NCBI GenBank assembly: GCA_903857495.1
Contig: CAIOFF010000016.1
Coordinates: forward strand, 20,110-84,109
DNA from: an uncultured Holophagaceae bacterium
Lineage (GTDB): Bacteria > Acidobacteriota > Holophagae > Holophagales > Holophagaceae
Length of the DNA: 64,000 bases
Reading direction: 5' to 3'
The first letter of the stretch is position 1. Each line of letters starts with the position of its first letter. The notes below the pieces were generated by a model that did no database searches, was not told the DNA's origin, and saw only the letters and a program-made list of their open reading frames with translations. Positions 22,355 to 29,784 of this stretch are shown here, one piece after another. Position numbers and translations under genes: made by a program.

Positions 22355-22981
22355 CTAGCGGTTGAGGGGCATCACGGCCTGGATCACGACCGGTTTGCCG
22401 CTTTGGGTCTTCAGATAGCGAGCGATGGTCTCGACGTTGGCGACGACCTGGGAGATGGGCACCGCGGCGTGCAGGTCATTGTTGCCGATCATCACGAAGT
22501 AGCAGTCGATGTCGGGTTGGACCAGCTGGTGCAGCCGCTGAAGCACATCGGCGGAGGTCTCCCCATCGACGCCCATGTTGTAGGCCTTGATGGCCAGGAG
22601 GTCGTCCCAGGTGGCATCCCGGGTGGGATTCGGCATCTGAACCGCGTTGACGCGCCGGGTGATGGAGTCCCCGACCATGCCAGCGCAGGTGACCTTGTTG
22701 AACGTGATGTAGGGGACGAGGCTGGCGTCGGCCCAGCGCAGGTAGCCCAGCTCCGAGAGATGCTCGCCGTCCGGCTGGTAGAAGAAGACCAGGGGCTTGC
22801 CGGTGTTGGTGAGCAGGATGGAGTAGGTGTCGAGGTAGGTGAGCTTGAGCTCCTGGGCCTTGTTGGCCAGGGCCATGTTCAGGGCCCGGATCTCGATGTT
22901 GCTGGTGTCGCTGTTCAGCCCACCCGCACAACCGGACAGGAACAGGACACCCAGGGGCAGCAACAGAGCTCTCAGCTTCAA
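22355..22981 (-). CDS. SGNH/GDSL hydrolase lipoprotein with circularly permuted motif order
   Basis: 208 residues from a TTG start. The TTG is chosen because GGAGG lies five bases upstream and the product begins with a lipoprotein signal (MKLRALLLPLGVLFLSGC, lipobox Cys18); in-frame starts further upstream add a long Pro/Arg-rich tail. All SGNH blocks are present but reordered. Block V, DGEHLSELGY (Asp71, His74), comes first. It is followed by block I GDSI (Ser106), the block II Gly of NMGVDGETS (about 137) and block III GNND (Asn168). The protein stops at VVIQAVMPLNR, a point that is mid-domain in normal relatives. Likely an envelope esterase or deacetylase; the substrate is unknown. A chimaera of two tandem copies is the alternative origin. 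Confidence 0.8.
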   Translation of the reverse strand: MKLRALLLPLGVLFLSGCAGGLNSDTSNIEIRALNMALANKAQELKLTYLDTYSILLTNTGKPLVFFYQPDGEHLSELGYLRWADASLVPYITFNKVTCAGMVGDSITRRVNAVQMPNPTRDATWDDLLAIKAYNMGVDGETSADVLQRLHQLVQPDIDCYFVMIGNNDLHAAVPISQVVANVETIARYLKTQSGKPVVIQAVMPLNR

Positions 22982-23204
22982 CCACGCCTCCAGGCAAGAC
23001 ACACCACGAGCCGGGCAGACCGCGGCAAAGGGAAACTCCCTTCCTTGGACCGATGATACTGGAGCGGGGTTGAATCCTGGTTCCGAATGAGGGCCCGGCG
23101 GGCCTGCTGGGCACCCGGGCCTTGGGTTATCTGGGGAGCCTCTGCCCCGGGACCGGCTCTTTCTATGTTGTGGGCTACAATGCGTCCACACGGATGGAGC
23201 CCCC

Positions 23205-24128
23205 TTGGTTCGGGTCTACTGGAAAGCTGCCCACAAGGCCTGGGGATGGAGTCGGCACGTCTATCGCCTCAATCCGAACAGCTTGCGCTTGTTCAAGCGG
23301 CACCTGCGCTGGGCCACGGCCGCTGCCCTCCGGCCCGAGGCGGCCCTGGCCTGGTTCTCCTTCCACGAGGATGTGGCTGTGGAGGCCTTCAGCAGGGCCA
23401 ACCCTCGGCTCATCTTCCGGGCCCTGACCCGCTACATGGCCGTGGGCTGGGGCCTGGCGCGCCGGACCAAGGTCATCCAGGACACCTACCTGTGCCTCCT
23501 CGGTCATGGTGGCTTCCTGGCCGAGGCCATGCGGCAGCCGGGGGGCTTGGTGCTGGCGCGCTTCGACCTGGACCGCGGCCAGAAGGGCCTGCTCCGCCTG
23601 GGCAGCGATGCCCAGTTCCGGAAGGAGGGCGAGATCTCGGTCTTCCTGGAGCTGGAGGGTGTGCCAGGGGCCATCACGGGGGTGGCCTTCTCCCTGGAAC
23701 TCGGCACAGGACTGATCGTTCGCATCGGCGGGCTGCAGGGCCGCAAGGGTGGGGACGAGTCGGCCATCAAGCTGGCCACGAAAGCCATGCACGGCCTCCG
23801 CCCCAAGAACCTCATGGTCCTGGTGGTCCAGGAAGTGGCCCGGGCCCTGGGGGCCTCCGAGCTGCAGGGGGTGGGCAACGCCATCCAGGTCTACCGAGCG
23901 CGGGTGAACAACCCCCTGGTACCCAGGCGGGACTTCCGGTTCGACTTCGATGACCTCTGGACCGAGGTCGGCGGTGTGCCCGTGGGGGACGGCTGGTTCC
24001 GGCTGCCGCTGACCACGCCCCGGCGCACGCCGGAGGAGATCAAGCCCAACAAGCGGTCCCTCTACACCAAGCGCTACCTCCTGCTGGATGGCCTCAGCGC
24101 CCAGATCCGGGAACAGCTGGCTTTCTGA
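23205..24128 (+). CDS. DUF535 (VirK/YbjX) family protein
   Basis: 307 residues, resembling the VirK/YbjX family: long N-terminal helical part, then FRKEGEISVFLELEG, LYSLAFS-like GVAFSLE, IGGLQG, and the C-terminal RDFRFDFDDLWTEVGG and KRSLYTKRYLLLDGLSAQIREQL. Family members in enterobacteria are linked to membrane or LPS stress and virulence, but the biochemical activity is unknown. The TTG start at 23205 is supported by GGAG five bases upstream. A TACAAT hexamer about 24 bp before the start could be its -10. It is divergent from the SGNH gene. Confidence 0.75.
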   Translation: MVRVYWKAAHKAWGWSRHVYRLNPNSLRLFKRHLRWATAAALRPEAALAWFSFHEDVAVEAFSRANPRLIFRALTRYMAVGWGLARRTKVIQDTYLCLLGHGGFLAEAMRQPGGLVLARFDLDRGQKGLLRLGSDAQFRKEGEISVFLELEGVPGAITGVAFSLELGTGLIVRIGGLQGRKGGDESAIKLATKAMHGLRPKNLMVLVVQEVARALGASELQGVGNAIQVYRARVNNPLVPRRDFRFDFDDLWTEVGGVPVGDGWFRLPLTTPRRTPEEIKPNKRSLYTKRYLLLDGLSAQIREQLAF

Positions 24129-24188
24129 GCAGGACCGGCCTGCGGCTGGCCGGGCCGAACCCCGGTGGAATTCCGCTAAGCTATCCCC

Positions 24189-24353
24189 ATGCCGCTCGAA
24201 CCCCGCCTGCTCGAGATCCTCTGCTGCCCCGCCTGCCACGGTGAGCTCCTGGAGCGGGCCGAGGGCCTGCACTGCCAATCGTGCAAGCTCTGCTATCCCA
24301 TCGAGGACGGCATTCCCGTGATGCTGGTGGATCAGGCCCGGCGGGTGGACTGA
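24189..24353 (+). CDS. Trm112-like small zinc-ribbon protein
   Basis: 54-residue protein, [20 protein letters not shown] at the N-terminus and [20 protein letters not shown] later: the YcaR/Trm112 zinc-ribbon pattern with CPAC and CQSC pairs. Homologues stabilise methyltransferases or sit near LPS-sugar genes (in enterobacteria next to kdsB). Its TGA overlaps the ATG of the heptose kinase (TGATG), so the two are translationally coupled, matching an LPS-precursor context. Confidence 0.85.
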   Translation: MPLEPRLLEILCCPACHGELLERAEGLHCQSCKLCYPIEDGIPVMLVDQARRVD

Positions 24354-25357
24354 TGCGCCTCGACCGCGCCCAGGCTGAGTCGGTGCTCCAGCGCATGCAG
24401 GGCCGGAAAGTGGCCGTGCTGGGTGATGTGATGCTGGACGAGTATCTCTTTGGCGAGGTGAGCCGCATCTCGCCCGAGGCGCCGGTGCCCATCGTGCGGG
24501 TGGTGCGGGAGCGGTCCGTGCTCGGCGGCGCGGCCAACGTGGCCGCCAACCTCAAGGCCCTGGGCGCGGAGCCCATGCTGGTGGGCACTCTGCAGAAGGA
24601 CCGCGCCGGGGAGGGCGTGCTGGGTCTGCTCGGGGCGCTCGACATCTCCATCTCGGGCCTGGTGCTGGACACCTCGCGTCCCACCATCATCAAGACCCGG
24701 GTCATCGGGCAGCAGCAGCAGATGCTGCGCATCGACCGGGAGGACGCGGGTCCGCTGGATCCGGTCGTGCTCCTGGGCCTGAAGGACCGCCTGCGCCGCG
24801 CCCTGGCCGAGGCCTCGGCCCTGATCGTGTCCGATTACGCCAAGGGCGCCATCAGCGAGCCGATCATGGCGGCGGTCCGCTCCCTCTGCGCCGAGCGGAA
24901 CCTGCCCTGGATCGTGGATCCCAAGCCCGCTCACAAGCACCTCTACCGCGGCGCCACCCTCATGACGCCCAACACGAAGGAGACGTCGGAGCTGACGACC
25001 CGCCCGGCGCGGTCCGACATGGAAGTCACGGTGGCCGGCCGGGAGCTCATGCAGGACCTGGGCCTGGGCGGTCTGCTGGTGACGCGCAGCGAGCGGGGCA
25101 TGGCGCTCTTCGCCCCGGACGCTGGCCAGGTCGCCCCCTGGATGATCCCCACCGAGGCCCGGGAAGTCTTCGATGTGAGCGGCGCCGGGGACACGGTCAT
25201 CGCCGCCTTCAGCGCCGCGGTGGCCGCCGGGGCCGACTGGCGCGAGGCCGCCATGCTGGCCAATGCCGCCGCCGGTGTCGTGGTCGCCAAGATAGGCACC
25301 GCCACCGCCACCCCCGCGGAGATCCTGGCCCACTATCAGGATCAGGAAGCGAACTAG
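24353..25357 (+). CDS. rfaE1: D-glycero-beta-D-manno-heptose-7-phosphate kinase (RfaE1-type)
   Basis: PfkB-family kinase that phosphorylates heptose 7-phosphate at C1 in ADP-heptose synthesis for LPS core. 334 residues with GDVMLDEYLFGEVSRISPEAPVPIV near 17-41, GGAANVAANLKALG, IGQQQQMLRID, VSDYAKGA and the ATP-binding/catalytic GAGDTVIAAF near 280. It is the kinase half only: the nucleotidyltransferase domain of HldE is absent, so a separate RfaE2 is expected elsewhere. The ATG at 24353 overlaps the Trm112-like stop and gives the family N-terminus; the open frame continues further upstream without homology. Confidence 0.9.
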   Translation: MRLDRAQAESVLQRMQGRKVAVLGDVMLDEYLFGEVSRISPEAPVPIVRVVRERSVLGGAANVAANLKALGAEPMLVGTLQKDRAGEGVLGLLGALDISISGLVLDTSRPTIIKTRVIGQQQQMLRIDREDAGPLDPVVLLGLKDRLRRALAEASALIVSDYAKGAISEPIMAAVRSLCAERNLPWIVDPKPAHKHLYRGATLMTPNTKETSELTTRPARSDMEVTVAGRELMQDLGLGGLLVTRSERGMALFAPDAGQVAPWMIPTEAREVFDVSGAGDTVIAAFSAAVAAGADWREAAMLANAAAGVVVAKIGTATATPAEILAHYQDQEAN

Positions 25358-25471
25358 GGCTGTCGGCTGTCAGCCATCAGCTATCAGCTATCAAGAGCAG
25401 GGCCGGGCCAGCCTGATGGGCCCAGCCGTGGCCCTCTTTTACCGACAGCTGAGAGCTGACAGCCGACAGCC
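25358..25471. repeat. Long palindromic intergenic repeat, copy 1
   Basis: Begins at the base after the kinase stop codon. The outer arms are a perfect 17-bp inverted repeat, GGCTGTCGGCTGTCAGC at 25358-25374 and its complement at 25455-25471; imperfect pairing continues inward through iterated CAGCTATCAGCTATCA units. The roughly 50-bp centre can itself fold (AGGGCC...GGCCCT). A second copy lies at 29191-29295. It may double as a transcription terminator between the convergent genes at 25357 and 25482. Confidence 0.85.
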
Positions 25472-25481
25472 ACAAGTGCCC

Positions 25482-25976
25482 CTAGTTCCGCAGCTCAATG
25501 GCGAGCAGGAACCGGTCTCCGGAGGCGAGGCGCTCTTTCACCTGGCTGAAGTTGAGGTCGAAGGTCTCGGTCTCGCCAGGCCTGATGGTGCCGAGCTTGG
25601 TGCCGCCGGAGGCCACGCCGATCAGCCGGCCATCCTTGTCCAGAACGGCCACAGCGAAGCCGGGAATCCGGGGGGACTTGCTGGTGTTGGTGACCTCCAG
25701 CTGGGCCCGGGTGCCGAACTCGGCGTTCTTCAGGAAATCGAAGAGGCTCTTCTCGACCTTGCGCTTGTTGAAGAAGATGCTGGTCACCTTCAGGCCGTCC
25801 AGGTTGATGGCCAGGGGAATGGTGCGGTCCCAGATGAAGCCGAGGCTCTCGGAGTGGAAGGAGAGCGGGGCGGCCGGAGCCTGGGCCACCTCCACCTGGG
25901 TTGGGGCCGCCGGGGCAGACCCACCGGAGGGAACCTGGGCGAGACCCAGGGCGGCGACGAGGAGGAGCGTCTGCAT
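25482..25976 (-). CDS. Secreted/periplasmic hypothetical protein
   Basis: 164 residues with a short signal peptide (MQTLLLVAALGLAQVPSG), an Ala/Pro-rich linker (about 20-43), then a domain that looks like an all-beta sandwich (LGFIWDRTIPLAINLDGLKV; RAQLEVTNTSKSPRIPGFAVAVLDKDG; IRPGETETFDLNFSQVKERLASGDRFLLAIELRN). It resembles small FxLYD-like or transport-associated beta domains, but I cannot assign a family. The ATG lies one base past the stop of the zinc-ribbon gene (TGAGATG) with AAGG upstream, so it is coupled to it. Confidence 0.65.
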   Translation of the reverse strand: MQTLLLVAALGLAQVPSGGSAPAAPTQVEVAQAPAAPLSFHSESLGFIWDRTIPLAINLDGLKVTSIFFNKRKVEKSLFDFLKNAEFGTRAQLEVTNTSKSPRIPGFAVAVLDKDGRLIGVASGGTKLGTIRPGETETFDLNFSQVKERLASGDRFLLAIELRN

Positions 25977-25977
25977 C

Positions 25978-27105
25978 TCAGTGCCTTCCGAACAGGCCGC
26001 TGAAGAGGCCCTTCTTGGGGGCCGACTCGTCGACCTGGGGCAGGGTGGGCGCGCCGCCAGTCCGCTCGCGGCGGAGCCGGTCAAAGGCAGGGCGCAAGCC
26101 CGGCACCTTGCAGGCCTCCAGCCAGTTCTCACTGTGCTGGCGGGCCACCATGTGGTTCTCGAGGATGCGTCCCTCATCCACCCAGGCGATGAGCTGGGGC
26201 ATCGTGAGCCCGCCGTAGATGTCTTCGCCGATCTTCAGGCGCAGGAGCTCTGCGCCCGTGTCGGGGCCCTCGGGGAGAGGCGCGAAGCTGCGCGGAGCCG
26301 GGACCACCTCGGTGAGTTCCTCGGGGGGCGGCAGCAGGTCCGTCGCCTCGAAGGCCACCGTCGGCTCCTCCATGGCGGAGGCGGGCACGGAAGCCATGGC
26401 CGCCAGGAGGTCGGCCTGGGAGATGCGGACCGTCGAGCTGGAGGCGCCGAGCAGGTCGGGGGCATAGCCGGAGGCCGTGGCGCCGTCTTCCAGGCTGGGG
26501 GCGGGCACCGAGGGCAGCTCTGGTTCGGGTTGGACCTTGGCTTGCGGGGTGGCCAGTGTCGAGTCCAGGGCGGACAGGGTGGCCTCCATGTCCATGTCGT
26601 CGGGATGGCGGCTGATCCTCAGGCCAGCCGGTTCGGCGGGGGCATCCCCGAAGAGCTTGTCGATGGCATCCCGGGCGGAGGTGTAGCCCGAGGCCGTGGT
26701 CTTGGGCAGTTCGAGGGGAGGCAGCTCCACCGGGGGGGCGGCCTCCTGGACTGGCACGGCGGCAGGCAAGTCTTCCTTCGCTTCGGGCAGGAAGGCGGGG
26801 ACCTCGGGCAGGGTCTGGTCCAGGACCGCCGTGAAGCTGCTGGGCAGATCCTCCAGGGTGAGGGCTGGCGCTTCCTCCAGGTCTTGGGGAGGGAGGGTGG
26901 CCAGGCGCAGGGCCTCGAGCGCCTCGGCCTCGAAACCGGCGGTGGCATTCTGGGTGGGCAGGCCCAACACCCGCTGGACGACATCGCCCACGGGGAAGGT
27001 GCTCCCGCATGAGAAACAGCGGGCGCGCCGCAGGGTCGGCCTCAGCCGTTCCGGCCGGAGGCGGTAGCGGGTGGAGCAGCTCGGGCAATGAATCGCTTCG
27101 GCCAC
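25978..27105 (-). CDS. Zinc-ribbon protein with long acidic linker and C-terminal GYF-like domain
   Basis: 375 residues. The N-terminus AIHCPSCSTRYRLRPERLRPTLRRARCFSCGSTF is an MJ0042-type zinc ribbon (CPSC/CFSC). Residues about 45-290 are low-complexity, rich in Ala, Pro, Glu and Leu. The end (LRLKIGEDIYGGLTMPQLIAWVDEGRILENHMVARQHSENWLEACKVPGL) looks like a GYF_2/DUF4339-type domain. Such proteins are common in delta-proteobacteria and acidobacteria; the function is unknown, possibly a cytoplasmic scaffold. The GTG at 27105 is chosen because GAGGAG lies six bases upstream. It is divergent from tmk. Confidence 0.7.
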   Translation of the reverse strand: MAEAIHCPSCSTRYRLRPERLRPTLRRARCFSCGSTFPVGDVVQRVLGLPTQNATAGFEAEALEALRLATLPPQDLEEAPALTLEDLPSSFTAVLDQTLPEVPAFLPEAKEDLPAAVPVQEAAPPVELPPLELPKTTASGYTSARDAIDKLFGDAPAEPAGLRISRHPDDMDMEATLSALDSTLATPQAKVQPEPELPSVPAPSLEDGATASGYAPDLLGASSSTVRISQADLLAAMASVPASAMEEPTVAFEATDLLPPPEELTEVVPAPRSFAPLPEGPDTGAELLRLKIGEDIYGGLTMPQLIAWVDEGRILENHMVARQHSENWLEACKVPGLRPAFDRLRRERTGGAPTLPQVDESAPKKGLFSGLFGRH

Positions 27106-27191
27106 CGTGGACTCCTCGAGTTCGGAGCAGCATAGCACCCCCCCTGGGGCGCTGTCGCCAGGGCCGGGTATCCTGGCAGCACGGAGGTTTC

Positions 27192-27857
27192 GTGCTGGGC
27201 GTGTTCATCACCATCGAAGGCGTGGAGGGGTCGGGCAAGTCCACCCAGCTGTTCCGGCTCTCCGAGCGTCTGCGCCAGATCGGCCTGCCCCTGCTGGTCT
27301 CCAAGGAGCCCGGCGGCACGGCCCTGGGCCGGGAGCTTCGGCGGCTGCTGCTCGAGCGCCATCCCAGCGGCGAGGCCTGGTGTCCGGATGCCGAGCTGCT
27401 GCTCTTCTACGCCGACCGGGCCCAGCACCTGGAGCAGGTGGTCCGCCCGGCCCTCGCCGAAGGGATGATCGTGCTGGTGGACCGCTTTGAGGACTCCACC
27501 CGGGCCTACCAGGGCGCCAGCGGCGTGCCTGAATCGGCCCTGGACCGCCTCAGCGAGCTGGTGCTCAAGGGCCTCCGGCCCCACCTGACCATCCTGCTGG
27601 ACGTGGATCCCGAGCTGTCCTTGCAGCGCGTCGAGGTAAGGAACCTCTCCATGGGGGCCGAGTTCTCCGAGACGCGCTTCGACGAGGCCGAGCTGGACTT
27701 CCACCGACGCGTGCGCAAGCGCTTCCTGGCCATCGCCCAGAACAACCCCAACCGGGTGGCCCTGATCCCCGCCCGGGACGCGGTGGACGACGTCGAGGCG
27801 GCCATCTGGGCCCGGGTGGCGCCGCTGCTGCGGAACGCCGGGTTCGGGGTGGACTAG
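27192..27857 (+). CDS. tmk: Thymidylate kinase
   Basis: Phosphorylates dTMP to dTDP. 221 residues with P-loop FITIEGVEGSGKSTQ (about 5-19), the DR(Y/F) motif VDRFEDSTRAYQGAS near 96, and the LID-side FHRRVRKRFLAIA. The GTG at 27192 is chosen because GGAGG lies four bases upstream; a later GTG three codons in would also give the family start, and upstream in-frame ATGs run through the zinc-ribbon gene. Its stop overlaps the holB GTG (TAGTG). Confidence 0.94.
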   Translation: MLGVFITIEGVEGSGKSTQLFRLSERLRQIGLPLLVSKEPGGTALGRELRRLLLERHPSGEAWCPDAELLLFYADRAQHLEQVVRPALAEGMIVLVDRFEDSTRAYQGASGVPESALDRLSELVLKGLRPHLTILLDVDPELSLQRVEVRNLSMGAEFSETRFDEAELDFHRRVRKRFLAIAQNNPNRVALIPARDAVDDVEAAIWARVAPLLRNAGFGVD

Positions 27858-28876
27858 TGGTGATTGGATTTTCCGCCGACATCTCCGGCCATGAGGCCAT
27901 CCGCCAGCGGCTGGCGGACCGGTTGCTGGCGGGTCGTCTGCAGGGCTCGCTGGTCTTCACCGGGCCCGAGGGCATCGGCAAGCGCCGGGTGGCCCTGGAG
28001 CTGGCCCAGCGCGAGCTCTGCTTCAGGCGCAGCGCCTGCGGCCAGTGCGAGGGCTGCCGGATGTTCGCCGGGGATGACCTGCCCTTCGAGCTGCCGAACC
28101 TGCTGCGCATCACCCCCGAGGGCAAGGCCGGCGTCATCCGCATCGACCAGATCCGCGAGGGCCTCGACTCCACGAACCAGCCCCGGTTCAGCCGCGGCGT
28201 CATCGAGTGGGCGTCCCTGGCCCCACCCATGGGCTGCCACCGCTGGATCCTGGTCGAAGAGGCCCACCGGCTCAATGAGTCCAGCGGCAACATCCTGCTC
28301 AAGACCCTCGAGGAACCGCCCGAGGGCACCCACTTCATCCTGATCACCCACCGCCCCGAGGCGCTCCTGCAGACCATCCGCAGCCGCTGCGAGCGCATCC
28401 CCTTCGCGCCCCTCGCCCCCCGGGAGGCCTGGGCCGTGGCCCAGCGGCGGGGCTGGCAGGAGGCCGACCAGGACCGCTGGTCTGCCCTGGGGGAAGGCAG
28501 CCTCCGGCTCCTGGACGAGACCGCGTTCCAGCGGGCCGAGGCTCAGCTGGAGGCCTGGCTCGCCCTGCTGGGCGGCGCCGCCTTCGGGGAGGCCTCCGGG
28601 TCCCTGCTGCCCGAGAAGGAATCGGCCCTGGCTCAGGGCGAGCAGCTGCGGCAGCCCCTGGAGCTGCTCCTCCGGATCCTGGCGGACCTGGCCCGCCTGC
28701 GCACGGGCGAGGCACCGACCCTGGCCCCCTGGCGGGAGGCCCTGGGGGCCCTGGCCGCTGCGCCGCTGGACCTGAAGGCCCCCCAGGAGGCCATCCTCGA
28801 GGCTCTGCGCCACCTGGCCCGGAACCTCAGCCCCGAGCCCCTGCTCCGGGAAGTGGCCCTCTCGCTGAGGAGCTGA
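27857..28876 (+). CDS. holB: DNA polymerase III delta' subunit
   Basis: Clamp-loader subunit. The 339-residue protein opens FSADISGHEAIRQRLADRLLAGRL and has the AAA+ P-loop GPEGIGKRRVALELA (about 36-50). It also has the zinc module CFRRSACGQCEGC near 55-67, the WILVEEAHRLNESSGNILLKTLEEPP Walker B/SRC region near 131-156, and SRCERIPF. The C-terminal collar domain is poorly conserved, as usual. GTG start overlapping the tmk stop by one base; tmk-holB adjacency is common in bacteria. Confidence 0.93.
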   Translation: MVIGFSADISGHEAIRQRLADRLLAGRLQGSLVFTGPEGIGKRRVALELAQRELCFRRSACGQCEGCRMFAGDDLPFELPNLLRITPEGKAGVIRIDQIREGLDSTNQPRFSRGVIEWASLAPPMGCHRWILVEEAHRLNESSGNILLKTLEEPPEGTHFILITHRPEALLQTIRSRCERIPFAPLAPREAWAVAQRRGWQEADQDRWSALGEGSLRLLDETAFQRAEAQLEAWLALLGGAAFGEASGSLLPEKESALAQGEQLRQPLELLLRILADLARLRTGEAPTLAPWREALGALAAAPLDLKAPQEAILEALRHLARNLSPEPLLREVALSLRS

Positions 28877-28929
28877 TTGCCTTCTGGCTTCGCTGGGCTA
28901 GAATAGATTCAGGAGCGAAGACTCCTGAA
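28877..28929 (+). promoter_or_regulatory. Sigma-70-like promoter with palindrome at the transcription start (YecH-like gene)
   Basis: TTGCCT (28877-28882) and TAGAAT (28899-28904) are separated by 16 bp. Immediately downstream, a perfect 8-bp inverted repeat TTCAGGAG / CTCCTGAA (28908-28915 and 28922-28929, 6-base loop) covers the expected +1. It could be a repressor operator or a 5'-UTR hairpin ahead of the 28942 gene. Confidence 0.6.
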
Positions 28930-28941
28930 CTGGAGCCCCCC

Positions 28942-29184
28942 ATGTCCGAACCCCTCTTTGGCCACGATCTGCTGGGTCTCCTGGTGGAGAAGGGCGGGGC
29001 CTGCTCCCTGGAGTCCCTGCGCGCGGCCTCCGTCGCGGCCCACGGCCCCGCGGCCGTCTACTGCAACTGCGGCGGCGACAGCTTCGACTTCGACGGGGTC
29101 CTCGGCTTCCTGGCCAGCAAGGGCAAGGTCAGCGTCCAGAACGGCACCGTGAGCCTGGGTGTCGCTCCGGCATGCCAGCACTGA
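28942..29184 (+). CDS. YecH-like (DUF2492) putative metal-binding protein
   Basis: 80 residues: GHDLLGLLVEKGGACSLESLRAASVAAHGPAAVYCNCGGDSFDFDGVLGFLASKGKV, then a C-terminal CQH. This matches the YecH/DUF2492 layout (small alpha/beta fold with a YxxC.. motif and a terminal Cys-x-His, probably metal ligands). Function is unknown. It is monocistronic by appearance, with its own promoter and palindrome just upstream and the palindromic repeat copy 2 just downstream. Confidence 0.8.
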   Translation: MSEPLFGHDLLGLLVEKGGACSLESLRAASVAAHGPAAVYCNCGGDSFDFDGVLGFLASKGKVSVQNGTVSLGVAPACQH

Positions 29185-29190
29185 GTCCTT

Positions 29191-29295
29191 GGCTGTCGGC
29201 TGTCAGCTCTCGGCTGTCAGTCAAGATGGCCCCGGCCTGTCCCGGCGCTGGGACGGGTGCTTCAGTTGACAGCTGATAGCTGAGAGCCGACAGCC
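29191..29295. repeat. Long palindromic intergenic repeat, copy 2
   Basis: Starts 7 bp after the YecH-like stop. The left arm begins GGCTGTCGGCTGTCAGCTCT, the right arm ends in AGCTGAGAGCCGACAGCC; the outermost 11 bp pair perfectly (29191-29201 with 29285-29295) and the inner part imperfectly. The centre (GCCCCGGCCTGTCCCGGCG...) differs from copy 1, so the arms are conserved and the core is not. Confidence 0.85.
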
Positions 29296-29364
29296 CCTTC
29301 CCTGGACGCCCCCTGCGCTCCTGCTGCATGATCGAGGTCTTCCCCCATTGCCTTCGGAGACCCC

Positions 29365-29775
29365 ATGAAACTGCTGCGCATCAACCACCTGGGCATCGCG
29401 GCGCCGGGGCTGGACGAGGCCATGGCCCGCATGGCCCGCCTCTTCGACATGACGGCGGAGCACACCGAGGAAGTGGCTGAGCAGAAGGTGAAGACGGCCT
29501 TCTTCCCTGTGGGGCCCAGCACCCTGGAGTATCTGGAAAGCACCGATCCCGATGGCCCCATCGGCAAGTTCCTGGCGAAGCGCGGCCCCGGCATCCACCA
29601 TGTCTGCTTCGAGGTCGACGACATCGATGCTGCCGTCACCTCGCTGCTGGTCAAGGGCGTGCGCATGATCGACTCGGCCCCCCGCAACGGCGCGCACGGC
29701 TGCCGCGTGGCCTTCATCCACCCGGCCGAGACCGGCGGCGTGCTGATGGAGCTGAGCCAGGGCGGGGCGCACTGA
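29365..29775 (+). CDS. mce: Methylmalonyl-CoA epimerase
   Basis: VOC-superfamily enzyme converting (S)- to (R)-methylmalonyl-CoA in propionate/succinate metabolism. 136 residues with two paired beta-alpha-beta modules: INHLGIAAPGLDEAM (metal His near 8), LEYLESTDPDGPIGKFLAKRGPGIHHVCFEVDDI (metal His near 78) and GGVLMELSQ (metal Glu near 130). Length and residues are typical. It is followed after 9 bp by a secreted esterase. Its mutase partner is not in the window. Confidence 0.92.
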   Translation: MKLLRINHLGIAAPGLDEAMARMARLFDMTAEHTEEVAEQKVKTAFFPVGPSTLEYLESTDPDGPIGKFLAKRGPGIHHVCFEVDDIDAAVTSLLVKGVRMIDSAPRNGAHGCRVAFIHPAETGGVLMELSQGGAH

Positions 29776-29784
29776 AGGCCGCCC

